64,000 nucleotides of DNA from RDYZ01 sp964518905 (GTDB lineage: Bacteria; Cyanobacteriota; Cyanobacteriia; Cyanobacteriales; Geitlerinemataceae): assembly GCA_964518905.1 (NCBI GenBank), contig CAZFJL010000011.1, positions 1 to 64,000 of the forward strand. Reading direction: 5' to 3'. The notes beneath the pieces were generated by a model. It did no database searches, was not told the DNA's origin, and saw only the letters and a list, made by a program, of their open reading frames with translations. Numbering within the stretch: position 1 is the stretch's first letter; the number at the start of each line of letters is the position of its first letter. Below, in pieces: positions 33,139 through 42,176 of this stretch. A program made the position numbers and the translations under genes.

Positions 33139-33396
33139 ATGGTTAGCCTAGAACAGGTCAAGCAATTAATCGATCGCGAACTCAACGCCACTCACGTTGA
33201 AGTCCGCGATCTTACCGGTGGTGGCGATCACCTCGAAGCGATCGTTGTCTCGCCGCAATTTGAAGGGCTAAATTTAGTCAAACAGCATCAGCTCGTTTAC
33301 GGTGCGCTCAAAACTGAGCTAGCCTCAGAAGCCATCCACGCCCTTGCGCTCAAGACCTACACGCCCGACAAGTGGCAAACATCCAGCCGCGTTTAG
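33139..33396 (+). CDS. bolA: BolA family protein
   Basis: An 85-residue BolA-type protein. BolA proteins bind monothiol CGFS glutaredoxins through a shared [2Fe-2S] cluster and take part in iron-sulfur or iron regulation. The sequence shows VKQLIDRELNATHVEVRDLTGGGDHLEAIVV, with the invariant GGGDH region, and the helix-turn-strand end LVKQHQLVYGALKTEL, followed by ALALKTYTP with the C-terminal family TYTP motif. The ATG at 33139 follows GGAGAGGAA; an upstream in-frame start adds twelve residues without conservation. It lies 111 bp before the glutaredoxin gene, so the partner pair is encoded together. Confidence 0.94.
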   Translation: MVSLEQVKQLIDRELNATHVEVRDLTGGGDHLEAIVVSPQFEGLNLVKQHQLVYGALKTELASEAIHALALKTYTPDKWQTSSRV

Positions 33397-33507
33397 GATC
33401 GATTGACCGATCGCCGTCCGGCATGGGATCGCGTTTTGAGCCTAAGTCTCGACACCTTCGCCCCTCTTTGCTTTCGTTAAACCCTACCCACCCATTCAAC
33501 TCGAATC

Positions 33508-33831
33508 ATGACCCCCGAACTCAACGCCAAACTCGACAAATTGGTCAACGACAATAAAGTTGTTGTCTTCATGAAAGGATCGAAGCTGATGCCCCAGTGC
33601 GGCTTCTCGAACAACATGGTGCAGATCCTCAGCACGCTTGGCGTTCCGTTCGAGACCTTCGATGTGCTGTCTGACCCCGAGGTACGCCAAGGCATTAAAG
33701 AGTATTCCAACTGGCCGACGATTCCGCAGCTTTACGTCAACGGTGATTTTATCGGTGGATCGGACATCGCGATCGAGATGTACAACAACGGCGAGCTACA
33801 ACAAATGCTCGAAGTCGCGCTCGCGTCCTAA
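33508..33831 (+). CDS. grxD: Monothiol glutaredoxin, CGFS type (Grx4/GrxD)
   Basis: A 107-residue monothiol glutaredoxin that binds a [2Fe-2S] cluster with glutathione and forms a complex with BolA. The active site is PQCGFSNN (Cys about residue 31); the preceding VVVFMKGSKLMP and following NWPTIPQLYVNGDFIGGSDI, with the cis-Pro TIPQ and GG-SD glutathione contacts, are the family hallmarks. Length is exact for the family. The ATG at 33508 is the natural start. It is in the same direction as bolA, 111 bp away, and ends at a terminator, so the two form a small operon. Confidence 0.97.
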   Translation: MTPELNAKLDKLVNDNKVVVFMKGSKLMPQCGFSNNMVQILSTLGVPFETFDVLSDPEVRQGIKEYSNWPTIPQLYVNGDFIGGSDIAIEMYNNGELQQMLEVALAS

Positions 33832-33879
33832 TTCCTCGGCTAAAACCCAGATCAAACCTGGATTAAAGCCAATCAAGCC

Positions 33880-33928
33880 AAGAGCGGGTGATCTTCTTCG
33901 ATATAGATATCACCCGCTCTTATTTTTG
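33880..33928 (+). terminator. Terminator of the bolA-glutaredoxin operon
   Basis: AAGAGCGGGTGAT at 33880-33892 pairs with ATCACCCGCTCTT at 33909-33921, followed by ATTTTTG. The stem is perfect, 13 bp. It ends the plus-strand operon before the membrane-protein gene at 33977. Confidence 0.88.
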
Positions 33929-33976
33929 ATTTATTGTTAAGCTTTGTAACACTCACATTTTTACTTCCCCATCCGC

Positions 33977-34342
33977 ATGAATCCAGAACCTCTCGTTCTT
34001 GCTCCCGTATACGTCGTCGTTCTGGCGAGTACATTCTTTGCGATCGTCTCAGGCATCATCTTCAAAGACATGCTGGAATATCGCCTCGAAGTCTGGAAAA
34101 CCGACGATACGGAGCAGGTGAACTACAAAACGCCGCAAATCAAACTGAGCTATTTCGGGATTTGCCTGTTCTCGACGATTTGTATGGGATCGAGCCTCTC
34201 GACCTTTGGGTTTCCCAATTGGATGGCCTACGGTGCAGCGTTGCCGATCGTTGGTCTGACGGGTCTATTGATGTGGCTTCAGCTTGGATCGATGCTGAAA
34301 CTGATGGTGCAAAGTGGATCGGCGGCGTTTGATTTGGAGTAG
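33977..34342 (+). CDS. Conserved integral membrane protein
   Basis: A 121-residue protein with about three membrane helices: residues 7-29 (LAPVYVVVLASTFFAIVSGII), 57-77 (SYFGICLFSTICMGSSLSTF) and 80-104 (WMAYGAALPIVGLTGLLMWL). A hydrophilic loop with YRLEVWKTDDTEQVNYKTPQIKL joins the first two. It resembles small conserved cyanobacterial membrane proteins of unknown role, possibly thylakoid-located, but I do not recognise a named family. The ATG at 33977 is 5-prime of the first helix. Monocistronic, with the palindrome at 34378-34412 after it. Confidence 0.78.
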   Translation: MNPEPLVLAPVYVVVLASTFFAIVSGIIFKDMLEYRLEVWKTDDTEQVNYKTPQIKLSYFGICLFSTICMGSSLSTFGFPNWMAYGAALPIVGLTGLLMWLQLGSMLKLMVQSGSAAFDLE

Positions 34343-34377
34343 ATGTAAGAATATTGCCCGAAAATGATCGCTTACCC

Positions 34378-34412
34378 AAGAAGTCCGACTTTTCAAAAAA
34401 GTCGGACTTCTT
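34378..34412. terminator. Hairpin terminator of the AGAAGTCCGA family
   Basis: AAGAAGTCCGACTTTT at 34378-34393 pairs with AAAAGTCGGACTTCTT at 34397-34412 around CAA. Almost identical to the hairpin at 1078-1110. It follows the membrane-protein gene and faces the convergent TPR-GT61 gene. Confidence 0.75.
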
Positions 34413-34650
34413 GCCCATTCCAGGAGCATTTATTGAGTCGTTACACTCTTCGCGCTCATATTGAACCGGCGCTAGAGTGCAACAACGTGGTTAACGATTG
34501 AGGCGCTGCTGCGCTGGGGCAATTTTTCGTCGATTGCGGTAGACACGCCACCGATTAGCGTTAGCAGCGATAGGATAACCGAGACATAGCGTAATCGCTT
34601 GACCGTTCACATCACGACCAATCTGCACACTTTCATGATTTCGGTGTACT

Positions 34651-37188
34651 TTAAAGTCCAGCCTGACGCAATATTTGCTTCATTTGGTCAAGGTTAATCC
34701 AAAAATCTTCGGTCAGCGTGTCGGGATACATCAAAGCACGGAAAGTAGTACAAGGTAGCGCTTCACCAACCAAATAATAAAGCTTGAGTCGCAAATATTC
34801 GCAAATTGTCCAGTAATAGTATCGGATATAATTCGGAGAAAATAGCTCGATTACGGTTGTATCTTGAGTACAGAAAATTAGGTTTGTTAAGCCAGCACCA
34901 TGAGCTGCAACAATTATTTCTGCATTTGAAAATAGTCGTACTTGATCTAGAAAAGAATAGTTTTCCAGCGCTATCACCGTGAATCCTTCTGCCTGAAGTA
35001 GATCGACTAAATCTGCCTCATTAATAATATGTCGATACTTTGCAGAACATCGACTGATATAGATACGTTTGGGATATTTTCCTGTAAGAGTAGATGAGAA
35101 TAAAGAGTCAGGCTCAACATTATTATGCTGACTCATTGGCAAGAATTCAGTGCGGAGAAAGTTAATTGTTCTCGGTGTAGCCCACCCAATGTAGCCAGCA
35201 AAGCTAGGAACAATTAACGTTTTTGCTTGGATATGAGGGTGATGATCACTTTCTATAACGCGATCGAGCGGAATTCCAAGCAACTCTAGCGTTTCTTTCT
35301 GAAATCGTTTTGATTGACTATTCACATAAAAATAATCAAAACTATCCTCTGTAAAGTCACTTTGTCGCAGGATCGCCAATCGTGGCAAAACATCAACAAG
35401 CCAATGAAAATATACATTGGCTGACAGGCCACATAATACCGCCACTCGGCCATCAACTTGTTCTAAAGGAGGAAGTTTACGCTTCTGAAATATACGATGC
35501 TGACCGACATTTTTAGCTGTGAGAGGACAGCCTGGAAGCTCTCCAGGATACTCACGGGATAAATCCGCCAATAACGTGTCATCTGGCGCAATGGTTGCGA
35601 TCGCTTCACAAACTTGCCACCAGCTTGTTTGAGGCATTACCCAGCTCCGACCGTCTGGGATCAAGGCTGTAAATACATCCAGCTCCTGTGACGTTGGTGT
35701 TGCTTGATACTCGCAGAGATAAGACGCTTTACTAAGACGAATAGGGGAAAATGTTTCGTGAATACGGCCAAGACAGGGGCGACAGTTTAAACCTTGACAC
35801 TCATGTCGAAGCGTCGGGGCGTTGTAATAGGCTGCGTTTGATTCATATAGTGGAGAGTAGTGAGCCTCAGCATGTTGTTTGAGCCAATCTCGTGCCTTTG
35901 TGACTAGCCAACGTGGAGCGAGGGGCGTTGCTGGTAACTCTTTTTGCTTTTCTATCTCTGCTTGCTGCAATTGTGACATCTTTAAGCCTTCTAAGGCTCG
36001 AAGATTGCTTGGATTCACTGTGGTTGCGGCTTCAAAATAGGCTTCAGCTTCAAAGTAGGATCGATTTCCAAACCGAACATTTCCCCAACTCGTATATAAG
36101 TCAGAAAGTGATACATGACGATCATCAAAACGAGTCCCTAACTGGAGATGAGAAAGAAAGTTGTGGCGAGCCTTCAACGCCAGTTCGTACACATCATCCG
36201 TCAATGATTCTTTTGGCTGGGGTAGTGATAATGCTTGCAGCCATTGAGTTATATTCATCGCGTTCAGGCGATCAAATATTTGCTTGAAATACTCGATCGC
36301 CTGATCTACCTGCTGGAGTTTAATCGCCATCTGGGCGCAGTATCCATACAGGTCTAAATTTTCTGGATCAAGCTCAAGGGAGCGCTGAAAACACGCGATC
36401 GCCGCTCCAGGCTGCTTCAACCGGCTAAAAAGTGTACCCAAGTTCTCATGAGTACTCGGGTCTGTGGGATCAAGCTGTGCTGCCCGAAGCGCACTGGCAA
36501 GTGCATCACTCGTCTGCCCCAACAATTGCTCACCTTGAGCTTTTAAGCTATAAAATCTCGACCGTTGAGGACATACATTAATGGAGTCCTCAAGTAGTTT
36601 TAGCGCTTGATCAAGTTCTCGCATTCTTAGCAAAGTTGCAGCCAAATTCTCTCGTGCTTGAGTCCGATTTGGCGCAAGCTCAATGGAGGTTTGATAATAC
36701 TTTTTTGCGGTGTTTAGATGTCCAAATGCTTCATAAATTACGCCAATCTCATTATGTGACTTAGCATCATTGGGGTCGAGATGTAGTGCTTTTTGATAAT
36801 GCTGTAATGCTGTCTTATATTGTCCGACTTGAAGATATACGTGCGCCAGATTGTAGATTAGCGGCTGCCAATTTGGCCGTAGCGTAATTGCCGTTTGATA
36901 GAACGCTAGCGCTCGATCGCTGTCCCCTGCATTATCAAATAACTCGCCCAGATAAGCATAGGGTTCGGGACGCTGAGGAGAATGAATGATTACCTGCTTA
37001 TAGGTGGCGATCGCCTCATCAACCCGTTCGATCGCGACCAAAATGTTGCCCTTCAATAGCAATGCCGCTGCATCCTGAGGGTACGTCGCGAGGTAAGTAT
37101 CACAAGAAAGCAATGCTTCGTGATACTCACCAGCCCGGTACTGTTCAGATGCAGCGGCAAGCAAGCTGTCCAATTGATGATCAGCCAC
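34651..37188 (-). CDS. TPR - glycosyltransferase family 61 protein
   Basis: An 845-residue fusion. Residues 1-300 carry about eight TPRs (for example AAALLLKGNILVAIERVDEAI and AKSHNEIGVIYEAFGHLNTA), followed by a linker with a small cysteine cluster (CQGLNCRPCLGR) and a C-terminal GT61 (DUF563) domain. The GT61 signatures are NVYFHWLVDVLPRLAILRQ and RIYISRCSAKYRHIINEAD with later IIVAAHGAGLTNLIFC. GT61 enzymes transfer sugars such as xylose, GlcNAc or related residues. The TPR part would bind the protein acceptor or complex. It follows the RTX gene by 15 bp on the same strand, so the pair is one operon. Composition is AT-richer than the housekeeping genes. Glycosylation of the RTX protein is a hypothesis. 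Confidence 0.85.
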   Translation of the reverse strand: MADHQLDSLLAAASEQYRAGEYHEALLSCDTYLATYPQDAAALLLKGNILVAIERVDEAIATYKQVIIHSPQRPEPYAYLGELFDNAGDSDRALAFYQTAITLRPNWQPLIYNLAHVYLQVGQYKTALQHYQKALHLDPNDAKSHNEIGVIYEAFGHLNTAKKYYQTSIELAPNRTQARENLAATLLRMRELDQALKLLEDSINVCPQRSRFYSLKAQGEQLLGQTSDALASALRAAQLDPTDPSTHENLGTLFSRLKQPGAAIACFQRSLELDPENLDLYGYCAQMAIKLQQVDQAIEYFKQIFDRLNAMNITQWLQALSLPQPKESLTDDVYELALKARHNFLSHLQLGTRFDDRHVSLSDLYTSWGNVRFGNRSYFEAEAYFEAATTVNPSNLRALEGLKMSQLQQAEIEKQKELPATPLAPRWLVTKARDWLKQHAEAHYSPLYESNAAYYNAPTLRHECQGLNCRPCLGRIHETFSPIRLSKASYLCEYQATPTSQELDVFTALIPDGRSWVMPQTSWWQVCEAIATIAPDDTLLADLSREYPGELPGCPLTAKNVGQHRIFQKRKLPPLEQVDGRVAVLCGLSANVYFHWLVDVLPRLAILRQSDFTEDSFDYFYVNSQSKRFQKETLELLGIPLDRVIESDHHPHIQAKTLIVPSFAGYIGWATPRTINFLRTEFLPMSQHNNVEPDSLFSSTLTGKYPKRIYISRCSAKYRHIINEADLVDLLQAEGFTVIALENYSFLDQVRLFSNAEIIVAAHGAGLTNLIFCTQDTTVIELFSPNYIRYYYWTICEYLRLKLYYLVGEALPCTTFRALMYPDTLTEDFWINLDQMKQILRQAGL

Positions 37189-37203
37189 AATTAAATCGTC
37201 TGC

Positions 37204-38103
37204 TTAGAAGATTTCAAAGTCACCGAAGTTGATTGATGGTGCTCCTGCCAGAGTGGCGATCGTCACCTCATCACCGGCAGCCGTGGTCGGGTTGTAGATG
37301 AGTTCACCCGTTTGCGAGTTATAGATCACTTTTGCAGCACTGGCACCATCGACCTGGGTCGTGGTCTCAAACTCGGCGGCTTCAAGTGTGTCACCAATCG
37401 CAGAGAATGTACTCTGCTCTAGGCCGATTTTGTCACTGCCGGTTGTAAAGTCCGTGATCGTATCTTGACCTATGGCTTCAGGCGTATTTGCTGCGTTGCC
37501 ATAGCTAGAAAATGCGAAGGTATCGTTACCGACGCCGCCGGTCATCACGTCTGCACCACGATCGCCCGAGAGCAGATCGTTGCCGTCTCCGCCAATGAGT
37601 GTGTCACTGCCCTCGCCGCCCAGTAACGTATCATCACCGGCACCACCAGAGAGTGAGTCTGCGCCTTGGCCGCCAAGAACAATATCGTTACCGTCGTCGC
37701 CCGACAGCGTATCGTCTCCTAGGTCGCCGTAGACCACATCATCGCCTAAGCCGCCGCTGACCACATCGTTGCCCTTACCCGCAAGGAGTGTATCCTGACC
37801 CTGCTCTCCGAAAACCGTGTCATCTCCAGTATTGGACAGAACAATGTCATTTCCGACGCCACCGAGTACCGAGTCGTCACCACCCAGTGATGCGATCGTA
37901 TCGTTACCATCCCCACCATCGATCACGTCAGCACTGCCGAACTCACCGGCATTCGGATCACCAAGCGGTGCTGAGAGGAGCAAATCTTCCGCAGCACCCC
38001 CATTGAGTCTATTGGACACCTCTTGGGAGCCGGTGATGTTTTGCCCTCCCTGGTCGTTACTAGTAACCTCTAAAGGGGTTGTTGTGTCAGATATTCGAGA
38101 CAT
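37204..38103 (-). CDS. RTX calcium-binding repeat protein, type I secreted
   Basis: A 299-residue protein built of GGxGxDxUx nonapeptides, roughly residues 58-195 (for example GGDGNDTIASLGGDDSVLGG and GGEGSDTLIGGDGNDLLSGD), which bind calcium outside the cell. It has no N-terminal signal and ends in a C-terminal domain (DTITDFTTGSDKIGLEQ ... SINFGDFEIF) of the kind that serves as uncleaved type I secretion signal. Such proteins form surface coats, adhesins or parts of S-layers in cyanobacteria. It is the first gene of a two-gene operon with the TPR-GT61 glycosyltransferase 15 bp downstream. The ATG at 38103 begins a Ser/Thr-rich tail. Transporter genes are not in this window. Confidence 0.9.
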   Translation of the reverse strand: MSRISDTTTPLEVTSNDQGGQNITGSQEVSNRLNGGAAEDLLLSAPLGDPNAGEFGSADVIDGGDGNDTIASLGGDDSVLGGVGNDIVLSNTGDDTVFGEQGQDTLLAGKGNDVVSGGLGDDVVYGDLGDDTLSGDDGNDIVLGGQGADSLSGGAGDDTLLGGEGSDTLIGGDGNDLLSGDRGADVMTGGVGNDTFAFSSYGNAANTPEAIGQDTITDFTTGSDKIGLEQSTFSAIGDTLEAAEFETTTQVDGASAAKVIYNSQTGELIYNPTTAAGDEVTIATLAGAPSINFGDFEIF

Positions 38104-38844
38104 ACTTGTTAGATATTAGGAGTTAGAGTTTGTGAGTTCCTGCAATAGGCCAGGTATTCGTCTTAGATGTAAGAGCGACGTTTTTTGCTGGCTGTAATAT
38201 TGCATGTATCGCAAGTTTAGATCTCGCAGGTCAGGCGCAGGATGTCTGTGCGATGAGTAGAACACTGTGGAGAATGTATCTCACAATCTCTAGAAAGGCA
38301 ATGCCTATTAAACACATTCTCATTATTGAGAGAAATGCTTGGACATCCGTAACGAGAAATCTCTAATAGGATAAAAATCATACGTAATTGCGTATTTTTA
38401 CTTACCCTTACATTGCGTTGCTCAAATTGCCTTAGTCGCCCAAGTAAATGGAAATTATGTTTAAGTAAAAAAAATGCAATGAGGTCTGAAATTCTTGTCT
38501 AGTCAGGTCTTCGCTCCATAGAGGTATACTACATTAGCTTTAGAGTGCTTATAGCTTCTAGGCTTCTTATCGCTCTAACGAGGTGAGTTTACGTGGGTTA
38601 TTGGCTTGTCGTCTTTCTAAGATTTTTCACTTTTGTGCAGTTTTAGCTTTCTCTCTTAGCTGACTGAAATCATGGCGAAGTGCAAGAGTTATCCTTTAAC
38701 GGAGAAAGGATGCTGTATCTCTTCAGTCTTGACGTACACCGCTTCTTCGTGAGAGATTGCCACAGTTAGGTAATAAGTCCCCAATCTTTGGTCGTAACAG
38801 TGTTGCAAGCATCACAGCACCCAAACACAACTTCAGATACCGCA
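38104..38844. other. Long AT-rich divergent intergenic region of the surface island
   Basis: About 740 bp between the leftward RTX operon and the rightward TPR-HAD gene, without a supported gene. It must hold two divergent promoters and long leaders. A 26-codon frame at 38672 (MAKCKSYPLTEKGCC...) is seen but has no further support. A TTG at 38788 could extend the next gene by 19 residues. Confidence 0.45.
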
Positions 38845-41800
38845 ATGCTTGATCAGATTAGAACGCTGCTAAAGGAGAGAAAGTTTCGAGAAGCGTTTAA
38901 TCTGTGCTCCAGTCTGCTTGAAGCATCTCCAAGCCTTGCTGAAGCGCACAAGCTAAAGGGAAATTCTTTGCAGGGTTTGGGGGATTTACCACGTGCTAAG
39001 GAAGCGTATAGGAATGCCATCCAGATAAAGCCAGATTATGTTGAGGTCTACGTTAATCTAGGTGGTCTTGCCGCTGCTCAGAATGAAGGGTCGGCAGCGG
39101 AGCAGTATTTCAGACAGGCAATTCACGTCGATCCGAGCTTTGCGGGAGCCTATCGCAATCTGGCACGCCTATTACAGCAGGCCGGTGCGGAGAAAGATGC
39201 TGTAGAGCTATGGTTTAAGGCTCTGGAGTTGGAGCCGGACGCAGTCCCGATCGAGTTGCATCATGGGTTGGCTCAGGCTCTTAGCTCGCAGGGTCAATGG
39301 TCGAGATCGATTGCGACCTGGCGATCGTTGGCCAAGCGGGATGTGGCGTATCAAGTCCAGGCGTTAGACAAAATTGCCGAAGCATCCCAGAAGTTGGGGC
39401 AACGTCAAGGAATTCAGATGAATCAGGGCAAGGTAGGTCAGGTCAATCGCCGGAGTTCTGAGGCAGCGGCTCGCCAGTTGGGGCGTGATACGTTGGCGGC
39501 TGCGAATGGAAATGGGAATGGGTCTTCTGGGGATGGTGTGCGATCGCAGGTGTCTCAGGGGGGGATGTTAAAGGTGGAGGTTGATGGGGAGGCGTTGTAT
39601 TTCCTGGCGCAAGCTTACTGTGATCGTCGGCAATGGGCGGAGGCGGTGCGTACGGGTCAGCAGGCGCTGCGGCTCCGGCGAACCGCGCCGATATTCAAGC
39701 TATTGGGCAATGCGTTAGGGGCGCTCGGTCAGTTTGCCCAGGCGGAGGCGGCGTATCAGGAGGCGCTGCGTTTGCAGCCTGGGTTTGCGGCGGTGTTTGC
39801 GAATTTGGGAAGTTTGTATGCGCAGCAGCAGCGTTGGGAGCGGTCGATCGCGGCGTTTCGTCAGGCGTTGCGGTTAGAGCCGCAGTTTGCGGGGGCGTAT
39901 CGGAATTTTGCGAAGGTGTGGGAGAAGCTCGGGGATGAGGTGCGATCGTTGGAGTGTTGGCATCGGGCGTTGGAGATTGAGCCGGGGTGGGCGACGGTGG
40001 GTGAGCATGTGACGTTGGGGAATCGTTGGGTGAAGTTGGGGGAGGTGTCGAAGGGGGAGCGGTGTTATCGACGGGCGATCGTGTGTGATGGGTCGTCGTT
40101 GGAGGCGCGATACAATCTGGGGGTTGTCCTATTTCAGCAGGGGAAATTGGAGGCGGCGCGGGCTGTGCTGGAGGAGGCATTTACGGCAAATGCTGCTTCG
40201 GTTATGGTGTTGCGGGCGTTGATTGAGGTGGTGGTTGGGCTTGAGGATTGGGAGGCGGCGATTCAGTATTATGGGGTTTTGGCTGGTGTTGCTCCGCAGC
40301 AGGTTGCGGATCAGTGTGGGTTTGCGGGGGTGTTGCGCGATCGGGGGTTGAATGAGGAGGCGATCGGGGTTTATCGTCGGGCGCTGGAGTTTGCGCCGGA
40401 TGTGTTTGATTTGAATGTTGGTTTGGCGGAGGTGTTGGTTGAGTTGGAGCGTTGGGATGAGGCGCTCAAGCCGACTTTGAACTTGGTCTCAGAGCACCCT
40501 GAACTTGCAATATCCAACTATTGGATGGGTCGAGTACAGATAGGGATAAAACGTTGGAAACTTGCAGAGGCAGCTTTGAGACAATCAATAGATCTAGATA
40601 AAACTTTTTTTTGGTCACACTACTTTCTTGCCAAGGTGCTGATAGCTTTAGAACGTTGGGAATCAGTAGTAGATGTCCTGACAGAAGCGATGCAACTTAA
40701 TCCTGGTTTCTACTGGGGATATTTTGACCTAGGCGAAGCGCTTACACGACTAGGTCGATACAGCAAGGCTATTACAGTTTTTCATCATGTAGAAAAAATA
40801 AATCCCAAAACACCCTGGATATCCAAAAAACTTGGTGACTTGTATAGAAACATATCTCATTTAAGCACAGCCACAAAATACTACCGGTTAGCGATAGAAG
40901 AACATCCAGAAGACTTAGAAAGCTATCACTATGCCCTCGAACTAAATCCAAGCGAGGCAGAGTTTTACATAAAGCTAGCAAATGAGTTAATGCAACAGCA
41001 GCGGAGTGAAGAGGCAACAGTGTTTTACCAAATTGCCGTAGATTTAGATCCAGTAACCAGCTCTACTTTCCTTGCTTCCAACAAAGAGCTGAATAAAGTC
41101 TTCACTCAAAATTCTTCTAGGTTTGTATTTCCAGGAAAGATGTTTAAATATAAACCGTTGAGATCTGAAATAAAGTACGATTCATCGTATCACCTCTTCA
41201 GCGAACGGCCAACTGAGTCCAAAAAAACTGATACACATATTATTGATTTTGTAGATTTCTATAGCCCCGATAGTCTTCAAACTAGCCGAAAAGTTTATAT
41301 AGATGAAAATACAGAATTTATTTGTAGTAAGCTCACTAAGTACGTCAAAGATAAAAACATAAAGGTGGTGTCCTTTGATGTGTTTGACACTTTTATACTA
41401 AGGAATAATAAAGCTGAGGCTTTTCGGTACTATGAGTTATCAGAACAGATCTTGAAAAAAATCAAGAGTGATCATAGATTTCAATCCTATTCGCAAGATA
41501 TAACCATAGAAGATATACTGACAGCTAGAGAAACCGGTATGAGATTATCTTACCGAACTCGAATGCTCTCGGAAGGCTTGTGTGAAGGACATATTGACGA
41601 AGTGCATGACATAATGTGTGAATACTTGTTCGGTGACCAATCCGACGGTTTGTCAGAGATTCTCCGACAGGCTGAAATTGACTATGAAATAAAAAATACC
41701 GAAGTTAATAGTGCTTTCTTAGTCGCCGCAAGAGAGATGGAGTCCCAAGGAATTCGTATAATATTTGTTAGTGATATGTATCTTGGGAGTGATCACATAA

Positions 41801-42120
41801 GGGAGATACTAAGACGAAAATCTAAAGATCTAGCTATAAAGTTTGACGACGTATTTTCTAGCGCGGACACTCTATCTACAAAACGCTCTGGAACTATTTT
41901 CAATGAAATTGAAGCTAAGATGAACACTGTGCCTGAATGCTTCTTGCACATCGGAGATTCATTTGTGGGTGATGTACAAAGGCCACTACAGGCAGGCTGG
42001 AACTCAATGCACTTCCCGATACCTCGCAACGAATTAATCGAACGTCAAAAAAGTCTAACGGTATTTATATCCATGATGGCAAAACAAGGGGTTGACGTCC
42101 GCGACTGGGCTAAAGCTTAG
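38845..42120 (+). CDS. TPR protein with C-terminal HAD-like hydrolase domain
   Basis: A 1091-residue protein. Residues 1-740 are mostly TPRs; from about 835 there is a HAD-superfamily domain with motif I SFDVFDT (D845, D848), motif II FVSDMY (S976) and motif IV HIGDSFVGD (D1038, D1043). The HAD part resembles COG5610-type predicted hydrolases, whose other half is encoded by the next gene. Base composition changes sharply at about 40470: before it the coding strand is GC-rich and G/T-biased, after it AT-rich. The ATG at 38845 starts at MLDQIRTLLKERKF, a typical first TPR helix; a TTG at 38788 is the alternative. It is followed 56 bp later by the SRSG/GT2 gene. A role in surface glycan assembly is inferred from context. 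Confidence 0.82.
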   Translation: MLDQIRTLLKERKFREAFNLCSSLLEASPSLAEAHKLKGNSLQGLGDLPRAKEAYRNAIQIKPDYVEVYVNLGGLAAAQNEGSAAEQYFRQAIHVDPSFAGAYRNLARLLQQAGAEKDAVELWFKALELEPDAVPIELHHGLAQALSSQGQWSRSIATWRSLAKRDVAYQVQALDKIAEASQKLGQRQGIQMNQGKVGQVNRRSSEAAARQLGRDTLAAANGNGNGSSGDGVRSQVSQGGMLKVEVDGEALYFLAQAYCDRRQWAEAVRTGQQALRLRRTAPIFKLLGNALGALGQFAQAEAAYQEALRLQPGFAAVFANLGSLYAQQQRWERSIAAFRQALRLEPQFAGAYRNFAKVWEKLGDEVRSLECWHRALEIEPGWATVGEHVTLGNRWVKLGEVSKGERCYRRAIVCDGSSLEARYNLGVVLFQQGKLEAARAVLEEAFTANAASVMVLRALIEVVVGLEDWEAAIQYYGVLAGVAPQQVADQCGFAGVLRDRGLNEEAIGVYRRALEFAPDVFDLNVGLAEVLVELERWDEALKPTLNLVSEHPELAISNYWMGRVQIGIKRWKLAEAALRQSIDLDKTFFWSHYFLAKVLIALERWESVVDVLTEAMQLNPGFYWGYFDLGEALTRLGRYSKAITVFHHVEKINPKTPWISKKLGDLYRNISHLSTATKYYRLAIEEHPEDLESYHYALELNPSEAEFYIKLANELMQQQRSEEATVFYQIAVDLDPVTSSTFLASNKELNKVFTQNSSRFVFPGKMFKYKPLRSEIKYDSSYHLFSERPTESKKTDTHIIDFVDFYSPDSLQTSRKVYIDENTEFICSKLTKYVKDKNIKVVSFDVFDTFILRNNKAEAFRYYELSEQILKKIKSDHRFQSYSQDITIEDILTARETGMRLSYRTRMLSEGLCEGHIDEVHDIMCEYLFGDQSDGLSEILRQAEIDYEIKNTEVNSAFLVAAREMESQGIRIIFVSDMYLGSDHIREILRRKSKDLAIKFDDVFSSADTLSTKRSGTIFNEIEAKMNTVPECFLHIGDSFVGDVQRPLQAGWNSMHFPIPRNELIERQKSLTVFISMMAKQGVDVRDWAKA

Positions 42121-42176
42121 GGAATAGCAATGCTATTTCTCTCCGCTTCTCTTCTATCTTTGGAATTAGTGTAAAC

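Noticed and set aside
34491..34660. Minus-strand frame after the TPR-GT61 stop (ending IAPAQQRLNR) that a +1 frameshift would add to the glycosyltransferase
   Set aside because: The GT61 domain already ends normally at LRQAGL, and no slippery site was seen, so a programmed extension is not supported.
38672..38752. 26-codon frame MAKCKSYPLTEKGCC... in the divergent spacer
   Set aside because: Too short, no ribosome binding site and no signal features; could be chance in a 740-bp spacer.
39633..40180. Long open frames on alternative and opposite strands of the TPR gene
   Set aside because: They result from the G/T-rich, stop-poor composition of this part; their translations are low-complexity Pro/Thr or Gly/Ala runs.
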